DNA from: Bartonella bacilliformis Ver097
GTDB taxonomy: Bacteria > Pseudomonadota > Alphaproteobacteria > Rhizobiales > Rhizobiaceae
DNA length: 64,000 bases
Assembly (NCBI RefSeq): GCF_000709795.1
Contig: NZ_KL503802.1
Coordinates: 404,812 to 468,811, forward strand
Direction: 5' to 3'
This document shows positions 1-10,276 of the stretch, in pieces; the stretch's first letter is position 1, and every line of letters begins with the position of its first letter. Under the pieces are notes generated by a model that worked only from the letters and a program-made list of their open reading frames with translations, did no database searches and was not told the DNA's origin. The position numbers and the translations under genes were made by a program.

Positions 1-349
1 GGCTGAGTTTGCGCGGCGCCAAGATCAGAAAAAGCCTGTTACTGTTCTGCGTGAGCGGACAAAGCAACCCTTGCTGCGTGAGGGAACATCTTTACGCAAA
101 TTGTCTTATAAGCAAGTCTATGCGCTTGAAACACTGCCGAAAAGCATTGATATTTTATCTCATGAGATCCAAACACTTGAAAAAGAATTGTCTGATCCCA
201 CACTCTATTGTTCCGATAAGGCGCGTTTTGAACGTTTATCGGCTGCACTAGAAGAGAAAAAAAATCTTTGTGCGCAACAAGAAGAGAAATGGTTGAATTT
301 GGAACTCTTGCGTGAAGAGATCGAAAAGGAGCTTTGCTCTTCGAATTAA
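1..349 (+). CDS. uup: ABC-F family ATPase, C-terminal part (Uup-like), partial
   Basis: The open frame enters from the left edge and ends at the TAA at 347-349. The visible 115 residues begin in the basic linker after the second ATPase domain. They contain the KLSYKQxxALExLP stretch (about residues 34-47) that precedes the C-terminal coiled coil of Uup-type ABC-F proteins, and then a Glu/Lys/Leu-rich helical hairpin. ABC-F proteins of this type are cytosolic, lack membrane domains and act on ribosomes or branched DNA intermediates. Both ATPase domains lie outside the window, so Uup rather than another ABC-F is inferred from the tail alone. The end overlaps the convergent gapR stop by 4 bp. 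Confidence 0.75.
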   Translation, partial: AEFARRQDQKKPVTVLRERTKQPLLREGTSLRKLSYKQVYALETLPKSIDILSHEIQTLEKELSDPTLYCSDKARFERLSAALEEKKNLCAQQEEKWLNLELLREEIEKELCSSN

Positions 350-609
350 GTCATCCCGAGAGCATTTTTATACAGTTGAATAACCGCTTCTTCTTCTATG
401 CGCTTATGGTCTTCTTGTTTGCGTAATCCAACAATTTTACGCACGGCCTTACTATCAAAACCAGAACTTTTAAGTTCTGTGTAAACATCTTTAATATCAT
501 CAGCAATTGCTTTTTTTTCTTCTTCTAGCCGTTCAATACGTTCGATAAAAGAACGTAATTGATTGACGGAGATAGCGTGTGTTTGATCGCTAGCGGTGTT
601 CATTTTCAT
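346..609 (-). CDS. gapR: GapR-like DNA-binding protein (DUF2312)
   Basis: An 87-residue protein of DUF2312 type: an N-terminal coiled coil (about residues 15-45, [22 protein letters not shown]) followed by the conserved stretch with [16 protein letters not shown] (about 50-65). In Caulobacter this family is GapR, a nucleoid-associated protein that clamps overtwisted AT-rich DNA ahead of polymerases and helps gyrase. Two start codons are possible (609 and 603); GGAG lies 3 nt before the first and 9 nt before the second, so the protein may begin at the second Met. Length and motif match the family. Confidence 0.88.
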   Translation of the reverse strand: MKMNTASDQTHAISVNQLRSFIERIERLEEEKKAIADDIKDVYTELKSSGFDSKAVRKIVGLRKQEDHKRIEEEAVIQLYKNALGMT

Positions 610-920
610 TTTCTCCAGATTAGTATGTTATTAACTTTAAGTTATTTATCGGTGGATTTTTAATAAGAAATTTATGTTGGGGACGGCATGAAGAACAGGG
701 TGAGAGTCAAGTTTTTCATTTTTTACACATTAACATTAAAAAAATATCTATAAATTAAGAGTAGTGCAAAGATCATAAGAGAAAATTATGATTAAAAATA
801 AAAAATTTTCTTTTTCATAATTGCCTCCTTTGGGAAAAGGATAAAGAATTACAAGATTTTAAAAGACATGCTATTCGATGCAGAAAACTTCACAAAATCT
901 GAAAGGAAGAAAAGAGATTT
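610..920. other. AT-rich divergent spacer between gapR and the DUF1036 gene
   Basis: About 310 bp without a supportable gene. It is very AT-rich around 720-810 (runs such as ttacacattaac and aaaaataaaaaattttc) and must hold the promoters of the divergent flanking genes. I see no clear paired promoter hexamers or RNA gene. Confidence 0.5.
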
Positions 921-1469
921 ATGGTTTATTGTATAGGCTGTTATCGCAAAAGTGGAGGGAGGGATATAGAGGAGCAATATGGGGCATTGCAGAATATTTT
1001 TCTACAGAAAATAAGAGGAATATTGGTGAATATTTTTCTTTTATTCTCATGTTTGGACTATGCACAAGCTGATTTTCGGGTTTGTAATGAGACACAGGGG
1101 CCTGTGGGGATCGCTCTTGGTTACCGTTCTTCTTCAGGATGGGTAAGCGAGGGTTGGTGGGTTGTGCCGACGGCAGAATGCAAGACCTTAATTGATGGGC
1201 AGTTGACATCGCGATTTTATTATATGCATGCTGAAGATGCTGAGAGAAAAAATGGATGGAACGGCCCTGTGACAATGTGTGTGAAAGATAGTTCTTTTTT
1301 GATTGAGGGGGTTCATGATTGTTTTGCTAGAGGGTTTCAAAAGGCGTATTTTGAAGAGATTGATACTGGCAATCAGATTAATTGGACGGTTCAGTTAACG
1401 GGATCATCTTTGTTTGATAATCCTGCTTTGAATAGGCCTGAAGTGAAAAAAGATCCTTCTTCGCTATAA
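921..1469 (+). CDS. DUF1036 family secreted protein, start uncertain
   Basis: The C-terminal 135 residues match the DUF1036 pattern: DFRVCNxT at the start of the mature part, GYRSSSGWVSEGWWVVPxxEC, YYMHAED and a closing region with TVQLTGSS. A hydrophobic segment, LVNIFLLFSCLDYAQA, sits just before and looks like a signal peptide cleaved after AQA. The ATG at 921 would put about 50 residues before the mature protein. A TTG at 987 gives a better signal peptide (a short n-region with K and R, then the hydrophobic core). A further ATG at 979, with a good GGAG site, is in another frame and stops at once. Function is unknown; the family is mostly periplasmic in alphaproteobacteria. Confidence 0.72.
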   Translation: MVYCIGCYRKSGGRDIEEQYGALQNIFLQKIRGILVNIFLLFSCLDYAQADFRVCNETQGPVGIALGYRSSSGWVSEGWWVVPTAECKTLIDGQLTSRFYYMHAEDAERKNGWNGPVTMCVKDSSFLIEGVHDCFARGFQKAYFEEIDTGNQINWTVQLTGSSLFDNPALNRPEVKKDPSSL

Positions 1470-1845
1470 GCATTGCACGATCATATTGAGCGCGCACGTT
1501 CGTGAAAAAGGATTGTTGCCATGAGCACTAATGGGCTGTGCACGTTAGTTTGCTATTAAGCGTGCATGTTAAAGCATATACGTTCGTGAGAGAGGATTGT
1601 AATTATCACTAGAGGATGAGCACTATACGCGTGCACATTGGTGAAGGTCTTATCATTGCTATGAAGGTGAACTAGAGTCTTGAAAATATTGTTCTAAAGG
1701 GCTGCTTATTTAATATGTTGTCTTTGTGTCAATCACGTTTCGTTGATTATTGGGTGCAGATCAGATGTCTTGGCAAAAATTTCACTGATTCAGTATCTTA
1801 CAAAAGTTGCACTGATGATCATTAACAGTCTGTTGGCTCGCTCTC
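1470..1845. repeat. Spacer with an 84-bp degenerate repeat
   Basis: The word acgttcgtgAAAAAggattgt at 1496-1516 recurs as acgttcgtgAGAGAggattgt at 1580-1600, with related GCGTGCACx words around both. No gene is supportable. It looks like a decayed tandem duplication. Confidence 0.5.
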
Positions 1846-2205
1846 TTACTGTAAGTTAAGAGAATGTGCATCTTTGCGCAATTCTTGGGTTAGTTTTTCA
1901 ATGCGTTTGGTTGTTTCCTGTACAATTTGGATCATGTGACGGTCTTGTTCCTGGTTTTTTTGTAAAAGAGTTGCGTGGCTTTCCTGTAATTTTTTGTATT
2001 CTCGCTTAATTTCTTCTATTTCATCGAGTATCATAATACCAGCCATAACTGATAAACGGTGATCGCCAATTTCCCCAAAATTATTTTTTAAATGTCTGAT
2101 ATATTGGTCTAATTGCGCAGCAAGTTTTGTAAGATGGTCTTCTTGCCCTTTATCACAAGCCATACGATACACTTTATCATCAATGGTGACTAAAATGGTT
2201 TCCAT
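1846..2205 (-). CDS. zapA: Cell division protein ZapA
   Basis: A 119-residue protein with the ZapA N-terminal domain (VTIDDKVYRMAC, then LAAQLDQYIRHL and DHRLSVMAGIMILDEI at about 50-65) and a long C-terminal coiled coil (about 65-115). ZapA binds and cross-links FtsZ filaments at the division septum. The gene follows the DUF4164 gene on the same strand with a 13-bp gap, a pairing I know from other Hyphomicrobiales. AAGG lies about 10 nt before the ATG. Confidence 0.93.
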   Translation of the reverse strand: METILVTIDDKVYRMACDKGQEDHLTKLAAQLDQYIRHLKNNFGEIGDHRLSVMAGIMILDEIEEIKREYKKLQESHATLLQKNQEQDRHMIQIVQETTKRIEKLTQELRKDAHSLNLQ

Positions 2206-2218
2206 ATATTTTAAACCT

Positions 2219-2494
2219 TTATCGATCGAGGAGAGTGCGAATAGCTTCCATGGCTGTGATAAGCCGTTTGGAAACTTCCTTATTGGCTTCTTTCAACCGT
2301 TCTGCACGCGCTTCGGAGTTATCAAGTTCTTGGGCAAGACGGTTGCGATCTGCGTTCATGTACTGAATTTCTTCTTCCCACTCATTATGTTTATCCATGA
2401 GAATATTGTGGTTGATAATTGTGGTTTCTAAAGTTTTCAGTGCATTGTTTAATTTTTTGAGCACTTCTGGCAAAGAAGTAGTCTCTTGATTCAT
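2219..2494 (-). CDS. DUF4164 family coiled-coil protein
   Basis: A 91-residue, almost wholly helical, charged protein with a long coiled coil (NRLAQELDNSEARAERLKEA near the middle). The frame stays open to an upstream Met at 2536, but I chose the ATG at 2494 because AAGGG lies 10 nt before it. It sits directly upstream of zapA on the same strand, which fits the DUF4164 proteins usually paired with zapA in rhizobia. A role in division is inferred from this context only. Confidence 0.8.
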   Translation of the reverse strand: MNQETTSLPEVLKKLNNALKTLETTIINHNILMDKHNEWEEEIQYMNADRNRLAQELDNSEARAERLKEANKEVSKRLITAMEAIRTLLDR

Positions 2495-2789
2495 AATGAT
2501 TTCACCCTTTATCATTTTTTCACAAAAACGAATCACGCATTTTTTATAATGAATTTATTCCTTAAATATGTAAAATCTTTTGGCAAGAAAAGCATCAGAG
2601 ACATATAAATTAAAAACTAGATTTTTTGAGACTATTAGCATAAATGGTAGAAACCAGTAAGATGGAGGAAAGAAATATAAGCACGTGATCACAAAAGGTT
2701 TCTATGAAAAGTTACTGTATTTCTCAAACTAGCCGTATTTCTCGAATTATCAGAAGCAGAAAAATCAAACAAAAGCAGTATTATAACTC

Positions 2790-4790
2790 ATGATGAATAC
2801 TAAGCAACAAACACAAATGGCCAATGCGGTTCGGTTTCTTGCCATTGACGCAATTGAAAAAGCAAAGTCTGGTCACCCTGGTTTGCCAATGGGAGCAGCC
2901 GATATTGCGACAGTTCTTTATACACAATTTTTAGTCCATGATCCTAAAAATCCTCATTGGGTCAACCGTGACCGCTTTGTTCTGTCGGCAGGGCATGGGT
3001 CTATGTTACTTTATGCTGTCCTCTATTTATCTGGCTATGAAGACATCTCTTTAGAAGAAATTCGCAATTTTCGCCAAATGGGGTCTAAGGTTGCTGGCCA
3101 TCCAGAATATGGACACGCTGCAGGCATTGAAACAACAACCGGGCCATTAGGCCAAGGGTTGGCTAATGCTGTGGGTATGGCACTGGGTGAGTGTTTGCTT
3201 AATGCTCGCTTTGGCGATTTAATTAACCATTATACTTATGCCTTGGTCGGTGATGGTTGTTTGATGGAGGGAATTTCTCAAGAGGCGATCGCTTTTGCAG
3301 GCCATTTGAAACTTAATAAACTCATTGTTTTATGGGATGATAATAATATTTCCATTGATGGAGAAATTTCACTGACTGACAGTACAGATCAAGAGGCACG
3401 CTTTAAGGCGTGTGGATGGAATGTCATAAAAGTTGATGGACACAATCAAACAGCTATAGCCCACGCTTTGAAAGCAGCACAAAAGTCTAATCAGCCAACG
3501 TTAATAGCTTGTAAAACAACCCTTGGTTTTGGTGCCCCCAAAAAGGCGGGAACCAATAAAGTTCATGGTGCCCCTTTAGGAGAAGAAGAAGCCGCTGCAA
3601 CGCGTGAAGCTTTGGGGTGGGAGGCTGAGTCTTTCATGGTTCCATCGGATATTCTTGATTGTTGGCGCTTGGCAGGTTTAAATGCTGCGAAAAAACGACA
3701 GGAATGGGAAGAAAAATTAGCTGCGTTACCAACTGAAGAGCGGGTTCAGTTTGAATGTTTTGTGCGTGGTGATCTCGTCAGTAATTTTGATGAAGTTCTT
3801 GAGGCTTATAAAGAAAAGCTTGTGGCAGAGTGTCCCACTGTGGCAACACGTAAAGCTTCAGAAATGGCTTTGGATGTCATTAATGAAGTGGTGATGGGAA
3901 CCATTGGCGGATCAGCTGATTTAACGGGCTCTAATCTAACAAAAAGCAGCCAAATGAGAAAAATTACAGCGGATGATTTTTCAGGCCGCTATATCCATTA
4001 TGGGATTCGTGAACATGCGATGGGGGCCATCATGAATGGCTTAGCCCTTTATGGTGGTTTTATCCCTTATGGCGGAACTTTTTTATGCTTTGCTGACTAT
4101 ATGCGCCCTGCTATGCGCTTGTCCTCTTTAATGGGGTTGCGTGTGATTTATGTCATGACGCATGATTCTATCGGCCTTGGCGAAGATGGCCCAACTCATC
4201 AACCCGTTGAACATTTGGCCGCGTTGCGTGCTTTGCCTAATCATTATGTTTTCAGACCTGCAGACGCTGTTGAAACTGTCGAATGTTGGCAATTGGCTTT
4301 AAAATCTCTCAAAACACCTTCTACTTTAGCGTTAAGTCGGCAAAATTTGCCGCTTGTGCGCCGTGAGCATACAGGAGACAATCTATGCTTATTGGGGGCA
4401 TATGAGTTGTTGACAGATGGTGATGATGCACAGGTGACATTATTTGCCTCAGGTTCAGAAGTTGAGATTATTGTGCGGGCGCATGCTATGTTAGAAGCAG
4501 AGGGGATTGCATCCCGCGTAGTTTCTGTGCCTTGTTTTGAATTATTTTTTGAACAATCTGTTGCTTATCAGAATGCGTTGATTGGGAATTCCCCTGTGAA
4601 AGTTGCTGTTGAAGCTGCTATCCGGCAAGGGTGGGAATGCTTTATTGGTCGGGATGGCATTTTTATTGGCATGGAAGGGTTTGGTGCCAGTGCGCCGATA
4701 GATGAATTATACAAGCATTTTGGCATTACATGTGAAAATATTGTCGCGGTGGTGAAAGAAAAACTCCAAAAAATAAATGAGGAATCGTGA
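2790..4790 (+). CDS. tkt: Transketolase
   Basis: A full-length 666-residue transketolase. Visible motifs are [12 protein letters not shown] (about 27-38), the thiamine diphosphate motif from GDGCLMEG (154-161) to DDNN (about 183-186), and the pyrimidine-domain segments around [11 protein letters not shown] and [16 protein letters not shown]. It moves two-carbon ketol units between pentose phosphates and glycolytic intermediates in the cytosol. Two Met codons stand at the start, and the second may be used. The gap gene begins 1 bp after the stop, so the two are surely co-transcribed. DUF4164-zapA diverge upstream. Confidence 0.97.
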   Translation: MMNTKQQTQMANAVRFLAIDAIEKAKSGHPGLPMGAADIATVLYTQFLVHDPKNPHWVNRDRFVLSAGHGSMLLYAVLYLSGYEDISLEEIRNFRQMGSKVAGHPEYGHAAGIETTTGPLGQGLANAVGMALGECLLNARFGDLINHYTYALVGDGCLMEGISQEAIAFAGHLKLNKLIVLWDDNNISIDGEISLTDSTDQEARFKACGWNVIKVDGHNQTAIAHALKAAQKSNQPTLIACKTTLGFGAPKKAGTNKVHGAPLGEEEAAATREALGWEAESFMVPSDILDCWRLAGLNAAKKRQEWEEKLAALPTEERVQFECFVRGDLVSNFDEVLEAYKEKLVAECPTVATRKASEMALDVINEVVMGTIGGSADLTGSNLTKSSQMRKITADDFSGRYIHYGIREHAMGAIMNGLALYGGFIPYGGTFLCFADYMRPAMRLSSLMGLRVIYVMTHDSIGLGEDGPTHQPVEHLAALRALPNHYVFRPADAVETVECWQLALKSLKTPSTLALSRQNLPLVRREHTGDNLCLLGAYELLTDGDDAQVTLFASGSEVEIIVRAHAMLEAEGIASRVVSVPCFELFFEQSVAYQNALIGNSPVKVAVEAAIRQGWECFIGRDGIFIGMEGFGASAPIDELYKHFGITCENIVAVVKEKLQKINEES

Positions 4791-4791
4791 A

Positions 4792-5799
4792 ATGAGTGTT
4801 CGTGTTGCCATTAATGGGTTTGGTCGTATTGGGCGCGGTATTTTGCGTGCTGTGGTTGAAAATGAGCGCCAAGATATTGAAGTTGTAGCGGTTAATAGTT
4901 TAAGTTCTGTAGAATTGAATGCACATTTATTACGCTATGATTCAGTGCATGGGCGTTTCCCTGAAACTGTAAAAGTGGTTGGGAATGCTTTGGAGATTGG
5001 CGGGCGTTTGGTTCAGGTAACAGCATCGCGCGATCCAGTACAGTTACCGTGGAAAGATTTAGATATTGATATTGCCTTGGAATGTACGGGTAAGTTTACA
5101 GCACGTGACCAAGCAAGCGCTCATCTGGTGGCCGGGGCAAAACGTGTTCTCGTTTCTGCTCCTTCTGAAGGTGCTGATTTAACAGTGGTTTATGGGGTTA
5201 ATCATCGCGATTTGAAAAAGGAGCATCAGGTTATTTCCAATGCTTCTTGTACAACCAATTGTTTGGCGCCTGTGGCGCAGGTGCTACACGAGACGGTGGG
5301 TATTGAAAAAGGCTTTATGACAACGATCCATTCTTATACGGGGGATCAAAATCTATTAGATGCAACCCACCGTGATCTTTATCGTGCACGGGCTGCAGCT
5401 CTTTCTATGATCCCGACATCAACAGGAGCAGCGAAAGCCGTGGGCTTGGTTTTGCCAACATTAAAAGGTTTATTAGATGGCGTGTCTATGCGCGTTCCCA
5501 CTCCGAATGTCTCTGTGGTTGATTTGACATTTACTTCTCAACGTTCCACCAGTGTGGAAGAGATTAATGTGGCTTTATGTGCGGCCTCAAAAGGAGTGCT
5601 TAAAGGCATTTTGGGCTATACAGAGGAAAAGCTTGTGAGCTGTGATTTTAATCATGATCCACATTCAGCCATTGTGCAAAGTGACCAAACTAAGGTTATC
5701 GATCATCGTTTATGTCGTGTTTTGGCTTGGTATGATAATGAATGGGGTTTTTCAAACCGCATGATCGATACAGCTGTTGCCCTGGCTAAAACTTTGTAA
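4792..5799 (+). CDS. gap: Glyceraldehyde-3-phosphate dehydrogenase
   Basis: A 335-residue GAPDH. The NAD-binding GFGRIG is at residues 9-14, the catalytic SNASCTTN motif has its nucleophile at Cys153, and the C-terminal WYDNEWGFSNRM is intact. It oxidises glyceraldehyde-3-phosphate to 1,3-bisphosphoglycerate. I chose the ATG at 4792 rather than the upstream in-frame Met at 4777, because MSVRVAINGFGRIG is the usual N-terminus and GAGG lies 9 nt before it. It follows tkt by one base and precedes pgk. Confidence 0.97.
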   Translation: MSVRVAINGFGRIGRGILRAVVENERQDIEVVAVNSLSSVELNAHLLRYDSVHGRFPETVKVVGNALEIGGRLVQVTASRDPVQLPWKDLDIDIALECTGKFTARDQASAHLVAGAKRVLVSAPSEGADLTVVYGVNHRDLKKEHQVISNASCTTNCLAPVAQVLHETVGIEKGFMTTIHSYTGDQNLLDATHRDLYRARAAALSMIPTSTGAAKAVGLVLPTLKGLLDGVSMRVPTPNVSVVDLTFTSQRSTSVEEINVALCAASKGVLKGILGYTEEKLVSCDFNHDPHSAIVQSDQTKVIDHRLCRVLAWYDNEWGFSNRMIDTAVALAKTL

Positions 5800-6104
5800 A
5801 AGAAAAAGGTTTTTAAGTTTCTACTTGAGAAAAAGCTTATCCCACTGGTATCTTTCCATAAGCTAATAGGGATAGCGGCGTGTGTTATGCATTTGAGTAA
5901 AATGAAAAAACCGATTGTCTCACTCGTTATGAATTGTCTAACCTATTATTCAAGAGACAATGCTGTTTCCATAGGGCAAGAAAAAAAGAGAAAGCTGTTT
6001 AGACAGATATCCCATAAATTTTTTTGAAAATCTCTTTCTAAAAAGAGAAAAATTGAAGGAAAAGAGACAGTGTGAGGGGTCAAAAAAGGAGAATAAGCGC
6101 AGTG
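5800..6104. other. gap-pgk spacer with an inverted repeat
   Basis: About 300 bp without a gene. An 8-bp inverted repeat, attgtctc (5914-5921) and gagacaat (5954-5961), brackets AT-rich DNA. It is not followed by a T-run, so it is not an obvious terminator and could be an RNA processing or regulatory structure. Confidence 0.35.
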
Positions 6105-7307
6105 ATGAAGTTTCGTACAATTGATGAAGCGAATGTTTCTGGAAAGCGTGTATTGGTGCGCGTAGACTTTAATGTACCGATGTCACAGGGTAAGGTCTAT
6201 GATGATACGCGCCTTGAGAGACACAAAGAAACGCTTTGTGCACTGCAAAAACGCGGTGCTAAGATCATTCTTTTTTCCCATTGCAGCCGCCCCAGGGGCA
6301 AGATTGTGCCGGAATTATCTTTGCGTCCTGTTGCAAAGGCACTAGAAACTATTATGGGACAGCAAATTTTCTTTGTTGAGGAGTGTATTGGGGCTACCGT
6401 ACAGACAGCGATTGAAACTTTGCAAGAGGGGCAGATTCTTCTTTTAGAAAATCTCCGTTTTTACAAGGAAGAAGAAAATAATGATGCTGATTTTGCTGAA
6501 GCTTTAGCACAACAGGGTGATCTTTATGTGAATGATGCTTTTTCGGTATCTCATCGTGCGCATGCTTCTGTTGAAGCGATCACACATTACCTGCCTTCTT
6601 ATGCGGGTATAGCGCTGCAGCGCGAATTGCAGGCTTTAGAAAAAGGGCTTGATAATCCAAAGAAACCAGTGACCGCTATCGTGGGAGGAGCCAAGGTTTC
6701 AAGTAAGCTTTTTGTGCTCAATCATTTGGTAACAAAGGTTGATTATTTGGTGATTGGCGGCGGGATGGCCAATAATTTTTTAATGGCTCAAGGTCATGGT
6801 GTTGGCAAATCCCTTTGTGAACCTATGCTTATGGATGTGGTCAAAGATGTTATTGAAAAAGCGCGTGAAAACCACTGTACACTTGTTTTACCTGTTGATG
6901 CGGTGGTAGGATTACAGTGTGAAACAGGAACACCGCATCAACATTGTATGATTGAAGCGATCCCTGATGAGGGGATGATTTTGGATATTGGCGAGCATTC
7001 TGTCGCGCGTATTAATACGGTGATTGATGCTTCTGCGACTCTTGTGTGGAATGGGCCGCTTGGTGTTTTTGAGGTACCTCCTTTTGATCATGGAACGATT
7101 GCCGTTGCACGCTATGTGGCAGCGCGCAGCCAAAAAGGCCATTGTGTGTCGATTGCAGGAGGTGGAGACACGATTTTTGCTCTTAACCATGCTGGGGTTG
7201 CTGATGATTTCACCTATCTTTCAACGGCAGGGGGAGCTTTTTTGGAATGGATGGAAGGGAAGACCCTTCCTGGTGTGCTCGCTTTGATGCAAGATTTAAA
7301 GAATTAA
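6105..7307 (+). CDS. pgk: Phosphoglycerate kinase
   Basis: A 400-residue PGK with RVLVRVDFNVPM near the N-terminus, SHCSRPRG, LLLENLRFY, the hinge region with GGAKVSSK, and the C-terminal nucleotide motif IAGGGDT. It interconverts 1,3-bisphosphoglycerate and ADP with 3-phosphoglycerate and ATP. The frame is open from 6072, but MKFRTIDEA starting at 6105 matches the family N-terminus; AGGAG lies at about 6087-6091. A GTG at 6102 is an alternative start. It lies between gap and fba in a glycolytic cluster. Confidence 0.97.
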   Translation: MKFRTIDEANVSGKRVLVRVDFNVPMSQGKVYDDTRLERHKETLCALQKRGAKIILFSHCSRPRGKIVPELSLRPVAKALETIMGQQIFFVEECIGATVQTAIETLQEGQILLLENLRFYKEEENNDADFAEALAQQGDLYVNDAFSVSHRAHASVEAITHYLPSYAGIALQRELQALEKGLDNPKKPVTAIVGGAKVSSKLFVLNHLVTKVDYLVIGGGMANNFLMAQGHGVGKSLCEPMLMDVVKDVIEKARENHCTLVLPVDAVVGLQCETGTPHQHCMIEAIPDEGMILDIGEHSVARINTVIDASATLVWNGPLGVFEVPPFDHGTIAVARYVAARSQKGHCVSIAGGGDTIFALNHAGVADDFTYLSTAGGAFLEWMEGKTLPGVLALMQDLKN

Positions 7308-7445
7308 AAATTTGCAGAATTAAGGCTTCTGGCATTGAACAGATGTTTTTGTTTTAAAGACTAGGCTTTGCTTTAAAGGCCAGAATTTTGGTTTTAAAAG
7401 GGTGATAACCCTTGTTTAAAAATTGAGAAACAAGAGGAGCTTGTT

Positions 7446-8480
7446 ATGAAGGAACGTCTTGAAGACATTGCACTTGCCTTAGTTGATGGAGGTAAGGGGA
7501 TTTTAGCAGCAGATGAAAGTACAGCGACGATTGGGAAGCGTTTTGAAACTATGGGGATCGAGTCTAGCGAAGACAATCGCCGGGCTTACCGTGAAATGTT
7601 TTTCACAGCAAAAGATGCTATGAAATCAGCTATTTCTGGTGTGATTTTGTTTGATGAAACGATACGCCAAAAAGCATCAACGGGGAAAATGTTGACAGAT
7701 CTCATTCATGAGACAGGCGCTTTGTCCGGCATTAAGGTGGATACAGGTGCGAAGCCTTTAGCAGCTTTTATGCATGAAACTATCACAGAAGGGCTCGATG
7801 GATTGCGTGAGCGTTTAAAAGAATATTATGTGCTCGGGGCTCGTTTTGCCAAGTGGCGTGCTGTGATTGCGATTGATAACCAGACTTTACCAACACGGGG
7901 GGCTATCCGCCAGAATGCACAGGCTTTGGCGCGCTATGCTGCTTTGTGTCAGGAAGTTGGTCTTGTGCCGATTGTTGAACCAGAAGTTTTGATGGATGGT
8001 CCTTTTCGCCAACATTCAATCACACGCTGTTTTGATGTCACTTACGCTGTTTTAAAAACGGTTTTTGAAGAATTATTTGAAGCCCGTGTGATGTGTGAAG
8101 GGATGATTTTAAAACCCAATATGGTGATTGATGGCAAGGATGTTCGCCGTGCTTCTGTTGAAGAAGTAGCTGAAAAGACGGTTCGTGTTCTCAAACAAAG
8201 TGTTCCGACTGCTGTTCCAGGGATCGCTTTCCTCTCAGGTGGTCAGTCTGATGAAGAAGCCACGGCTCATTTGTCGGCGATGAATGCTTTGGGCACCATG
8301 CCTTGGAAATTAACTTTTTCTTATGGGCGTGCATTGCAAGCTGCAGCGTTAAAAGTATGGGGTGGTAAACAGGAAAATGTTCCTGCTGCTCAAAAAGCTT
8401 TTTATCACCGTGCACGGATGAATCACCTTGCAGCGTTAGGGCAATGGACAAAAGCACAAGAACAGTCTATTTTGAGATAA
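7446..8480 (+). CDS. fbaB: Fructose-bisphosphate aldolase, class I
   Basis: A 344-residue class I (Schiff base) aldolase. GILAADESTATIGKRF is at about 18-33, KWRA at 136-139, and the Schiff-base lysine is Lys223 in GMILKPNMVI; LSGGQS and SYGRALQ follow. It cleaves fructose-1,6-bisphosphate to triose phosphates without a metal. An AGAGGAGC ribosome site precedes the ATG. It closes the tkt-gap-pgk-fba cluster, with 138 bp after pgk. Confidence 0.95.
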   Translation: MKERLEDIALALVDGGKGILAADESTATIGKRFETMGIESSEDNRRAYREMFFTAKDAMKSAISGVILFDETIRQKASTGKMLTDLIHETGALSGIKVDTGAKPLAAFMHETITEGLDGLRERLKEYYVLGARFAKWRAVIAIDNQTLPTRGAIRQNAQALARYAALCQEVGLVPIVEPEVLMDGPFRQHSITRCFDVTYAVLKTVFEELFEARVMCEGMILKPNMVIDGKDVRRASVEEVAEKTVRVLKQSVPTAVPGIAFLSGGQSDEEATAHLSAMNALGTMPWKLTFSYGRALQAAALKVWGGKQENVPAAQKAFYHRARMNHLAALGQWTKAQEQSILR

Positions 8481-8902
8481 AGCTTGGGTTGTTTTTGCTT
8501 GGTGTTTTAACCTGACGGATTATTATGCCCTTCCCTTTGTGGATTATGTGTGGAGTAGCTGTGGATTATGAACCCAGTGATCGTGAGTATGAGTATAAGT
8601 GGCATGCCAGGGAAAGTGTTGAGGATGGGGCAAAAGCAGAGTATTGGTTCTGCATCTTTATGGTGCTTGTCTTGAAGGCTTTCTTGAGTTTTTTTGTTTA
8701 AATCAACTTGTTTGAATTATGGAAAACTATGCTGGATGAGAGTTGCAGTACTTTCCCCGTGTAAAGTTCAATGTGAACCCAATTAAGGCTTAGAATGAAA
8801 TCTAACGTGATGGCCCTTATATTAGGCTCCCTATGAGATTTCCTATATATTAGGTGCCAATTAGGCCTACCAGTATAAGACTCAATTGAGATCCATAGAT
8901 AT
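8481..8902. other. Spacer between convergent fba and tolB
   Basis: About 420 bp without a gene. It holds two TGTGGATTA words (8538-8546 and 8560-8568), one base off the DnaA box. It also has repeated words near 8815-8865 (ttatattaggctcc, tatatattaggtgcc, caattaggcc). If the tol locus was inverted relative to relatives, one breakpoint lies here. Confidence 0.4.
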
Positions 8903-10276
8903 TTATGGTGTTTTGCCAAGTAAAGGAGACCACGCTGGGTCAGAGGCATTATTGGGTGTGGGCAATCGACGCTCATTACGTCCGGTGATGTCAATCGTAT
9001 AAATTTGTGCGCCTTGATTTGCATCTTGACGAAAGAACATGAGAACACGTCCATTAGGTGCCCAGGTTGGTCCTTCATTATGAAATCCTGTTGTTAATAA
9101 TCTTTCGCCTTTCCCATTAGGATGCATCACCCCAATAGAAAATTGCCCCTGAGATTGTTTGGTGAAAGCAATATAATCACCGCGTGGTGACCAAATGGGT
9201 GTTGAATAACTACCTTCATTTTCAGAAATACGATGAGGGTTTTTCCCATCTGCGTCCATAATATAAATTTGTGGTTTTCCATTACGATCAGATGAAAAAA
9301 CAATCTGTTTGCCATCTGGCGAATAGGAGGCCGATGTATCAATGGCGCGTGTTGTTGTTAAGCGTGTCACGGTTCGTGTGCGTAAATCCATGGTGTAAAG
9401 ATTGGCACTGCCATTATCTTCTAACAAACTCATAATCACTTTTTGGCCATCTGGTGAAAAGCGCGGGGCAATGGTCATATTATCGAAGGTCCCGATCAAC
9501 TCTCTTTGTCCCGTTTCAATTTGTTGCAGATAAACATGTGGAGTTTTATGCGCATCATAAGCCATATAGGTAATTTCTTGTCGATTAGGAGAAAAGCGCG
9601 GTGTCAGTACTAGTTCCTTGCCATTGGAAAGATAGGTCAAATTTGCGCCATCTTGGTCCATGATCGCTAAACGCTTTACACGGGCATTGAGCGGCCCTGT
9701 TTCATCAACAAAAACAATACGGGTATCAAAATAACCATTTTCTCCTGTCATTTTGCTATAAATTTCATCCGAGATCATATGAGCAACACGGCGCCAATAT
9801 TCCGTTGTTGTGTAAAAGCGCCGTCCTTTGATTTGCTTCTGGGTAAAGACATCCCATAAACGGAAATCAATTCTTAATCGTCCATTAGAGTCTCGGTGGA
9901 TATACCCGGTGACCAATCCTTGTGCGTTAAGTTGCTGCCAATTGGAAAAATTGGGTTGGCTATTAGGGTCGGTGATTTTTTCAAGAAAAGAGTCCTTGTC
10001 TAGTGGTTTAAAAAGCCCTGACCGTTCAAGATCTGCGGCAACAACAGCAGCAATCTTTTCGCCAATTGAATCTTGCGCAATAAAATCTGTGATTGCAATG
10101 GGAATAGGGTTAAAGTCAGCATTAGAAATGGCTCCCTTTAACTGTGCATGAGAAAAAGAACCAGAAAAAAAACACACACTCGTACTGATTATAAACCAAG
10201 AAAAAAGAGGATGTTTCATCATAGAAATCATGGGGACTACCCTTTTATGTATCAAAAAGATCAATTGTTGTTTCAT
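8903..10276 (-). CDS. tolB: Tol-Pal system protein TolB
   Basis: A 457-residue periplasmic protein. A signal peptide (hydrophobic [11 protein letters not shown], cleavage after SHAQ near residue 45) is followed by the TolB N-terminal domain and a six-bladed beta-propeller with repeated [24 protein letters not shown] blades. It couples the inner-membrane TolQRA complex to Pal during division. The ATG at 10276 overlaps the tolA stop (ATGA), which favours this start by coupling, although internal Mets at 10231 and 10219 would give a more normal signal peptide. Pal, usually next, is 18 kb away on the other strand. Confidence 0.95.
   Translation of the reverse strand: MKQQLIFLIHKRVVPMISMMKHPLFSWFIISTSVCFFSGSFSHAQLKGAISNADFNPIPIAITDFIAQDSIGEKIAAVVAADLERSGLFKPLDKDSFLEKITDPNSQPNFSNWQQLNAQGLVTGYIHRDSNGRLRIDFRLWDVFTQKQIKGRRFYTTTEYWRRVAHMISDEIYSKMTGENGYFDTRIVFVDETGPLNARVKRLAIMDQDGANLTYLSNGKELVLTPRFSPNRQEITYMAYDAHKTPHVYLQQIETGQRELIGTFDNMTIAPRFSPDGQKVIMSLLEDNGSANLYTMDLRTRTVTRLTTTRAIDTSASYSPDGKQIVFSSDRNGKPQIYIMDADGKNPHRISENEGSYSTPIWSPRGDYIAFTKQSQGQFSIGVMHPNGKGERLLTTGFHNEGPTWAPNGRVLMFFRQDANQGAQIYTIDITGRNERRLPTPNNASDPAWSPLLGKTP

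Noticed and set aside
8538..8568. Two DnaA-box-like TGTGGATTA words 22 bp apart
   Set aside because: Each differs from the consensus by one base and only two are present in an AT-rich spacer; not enough to claim an origin.
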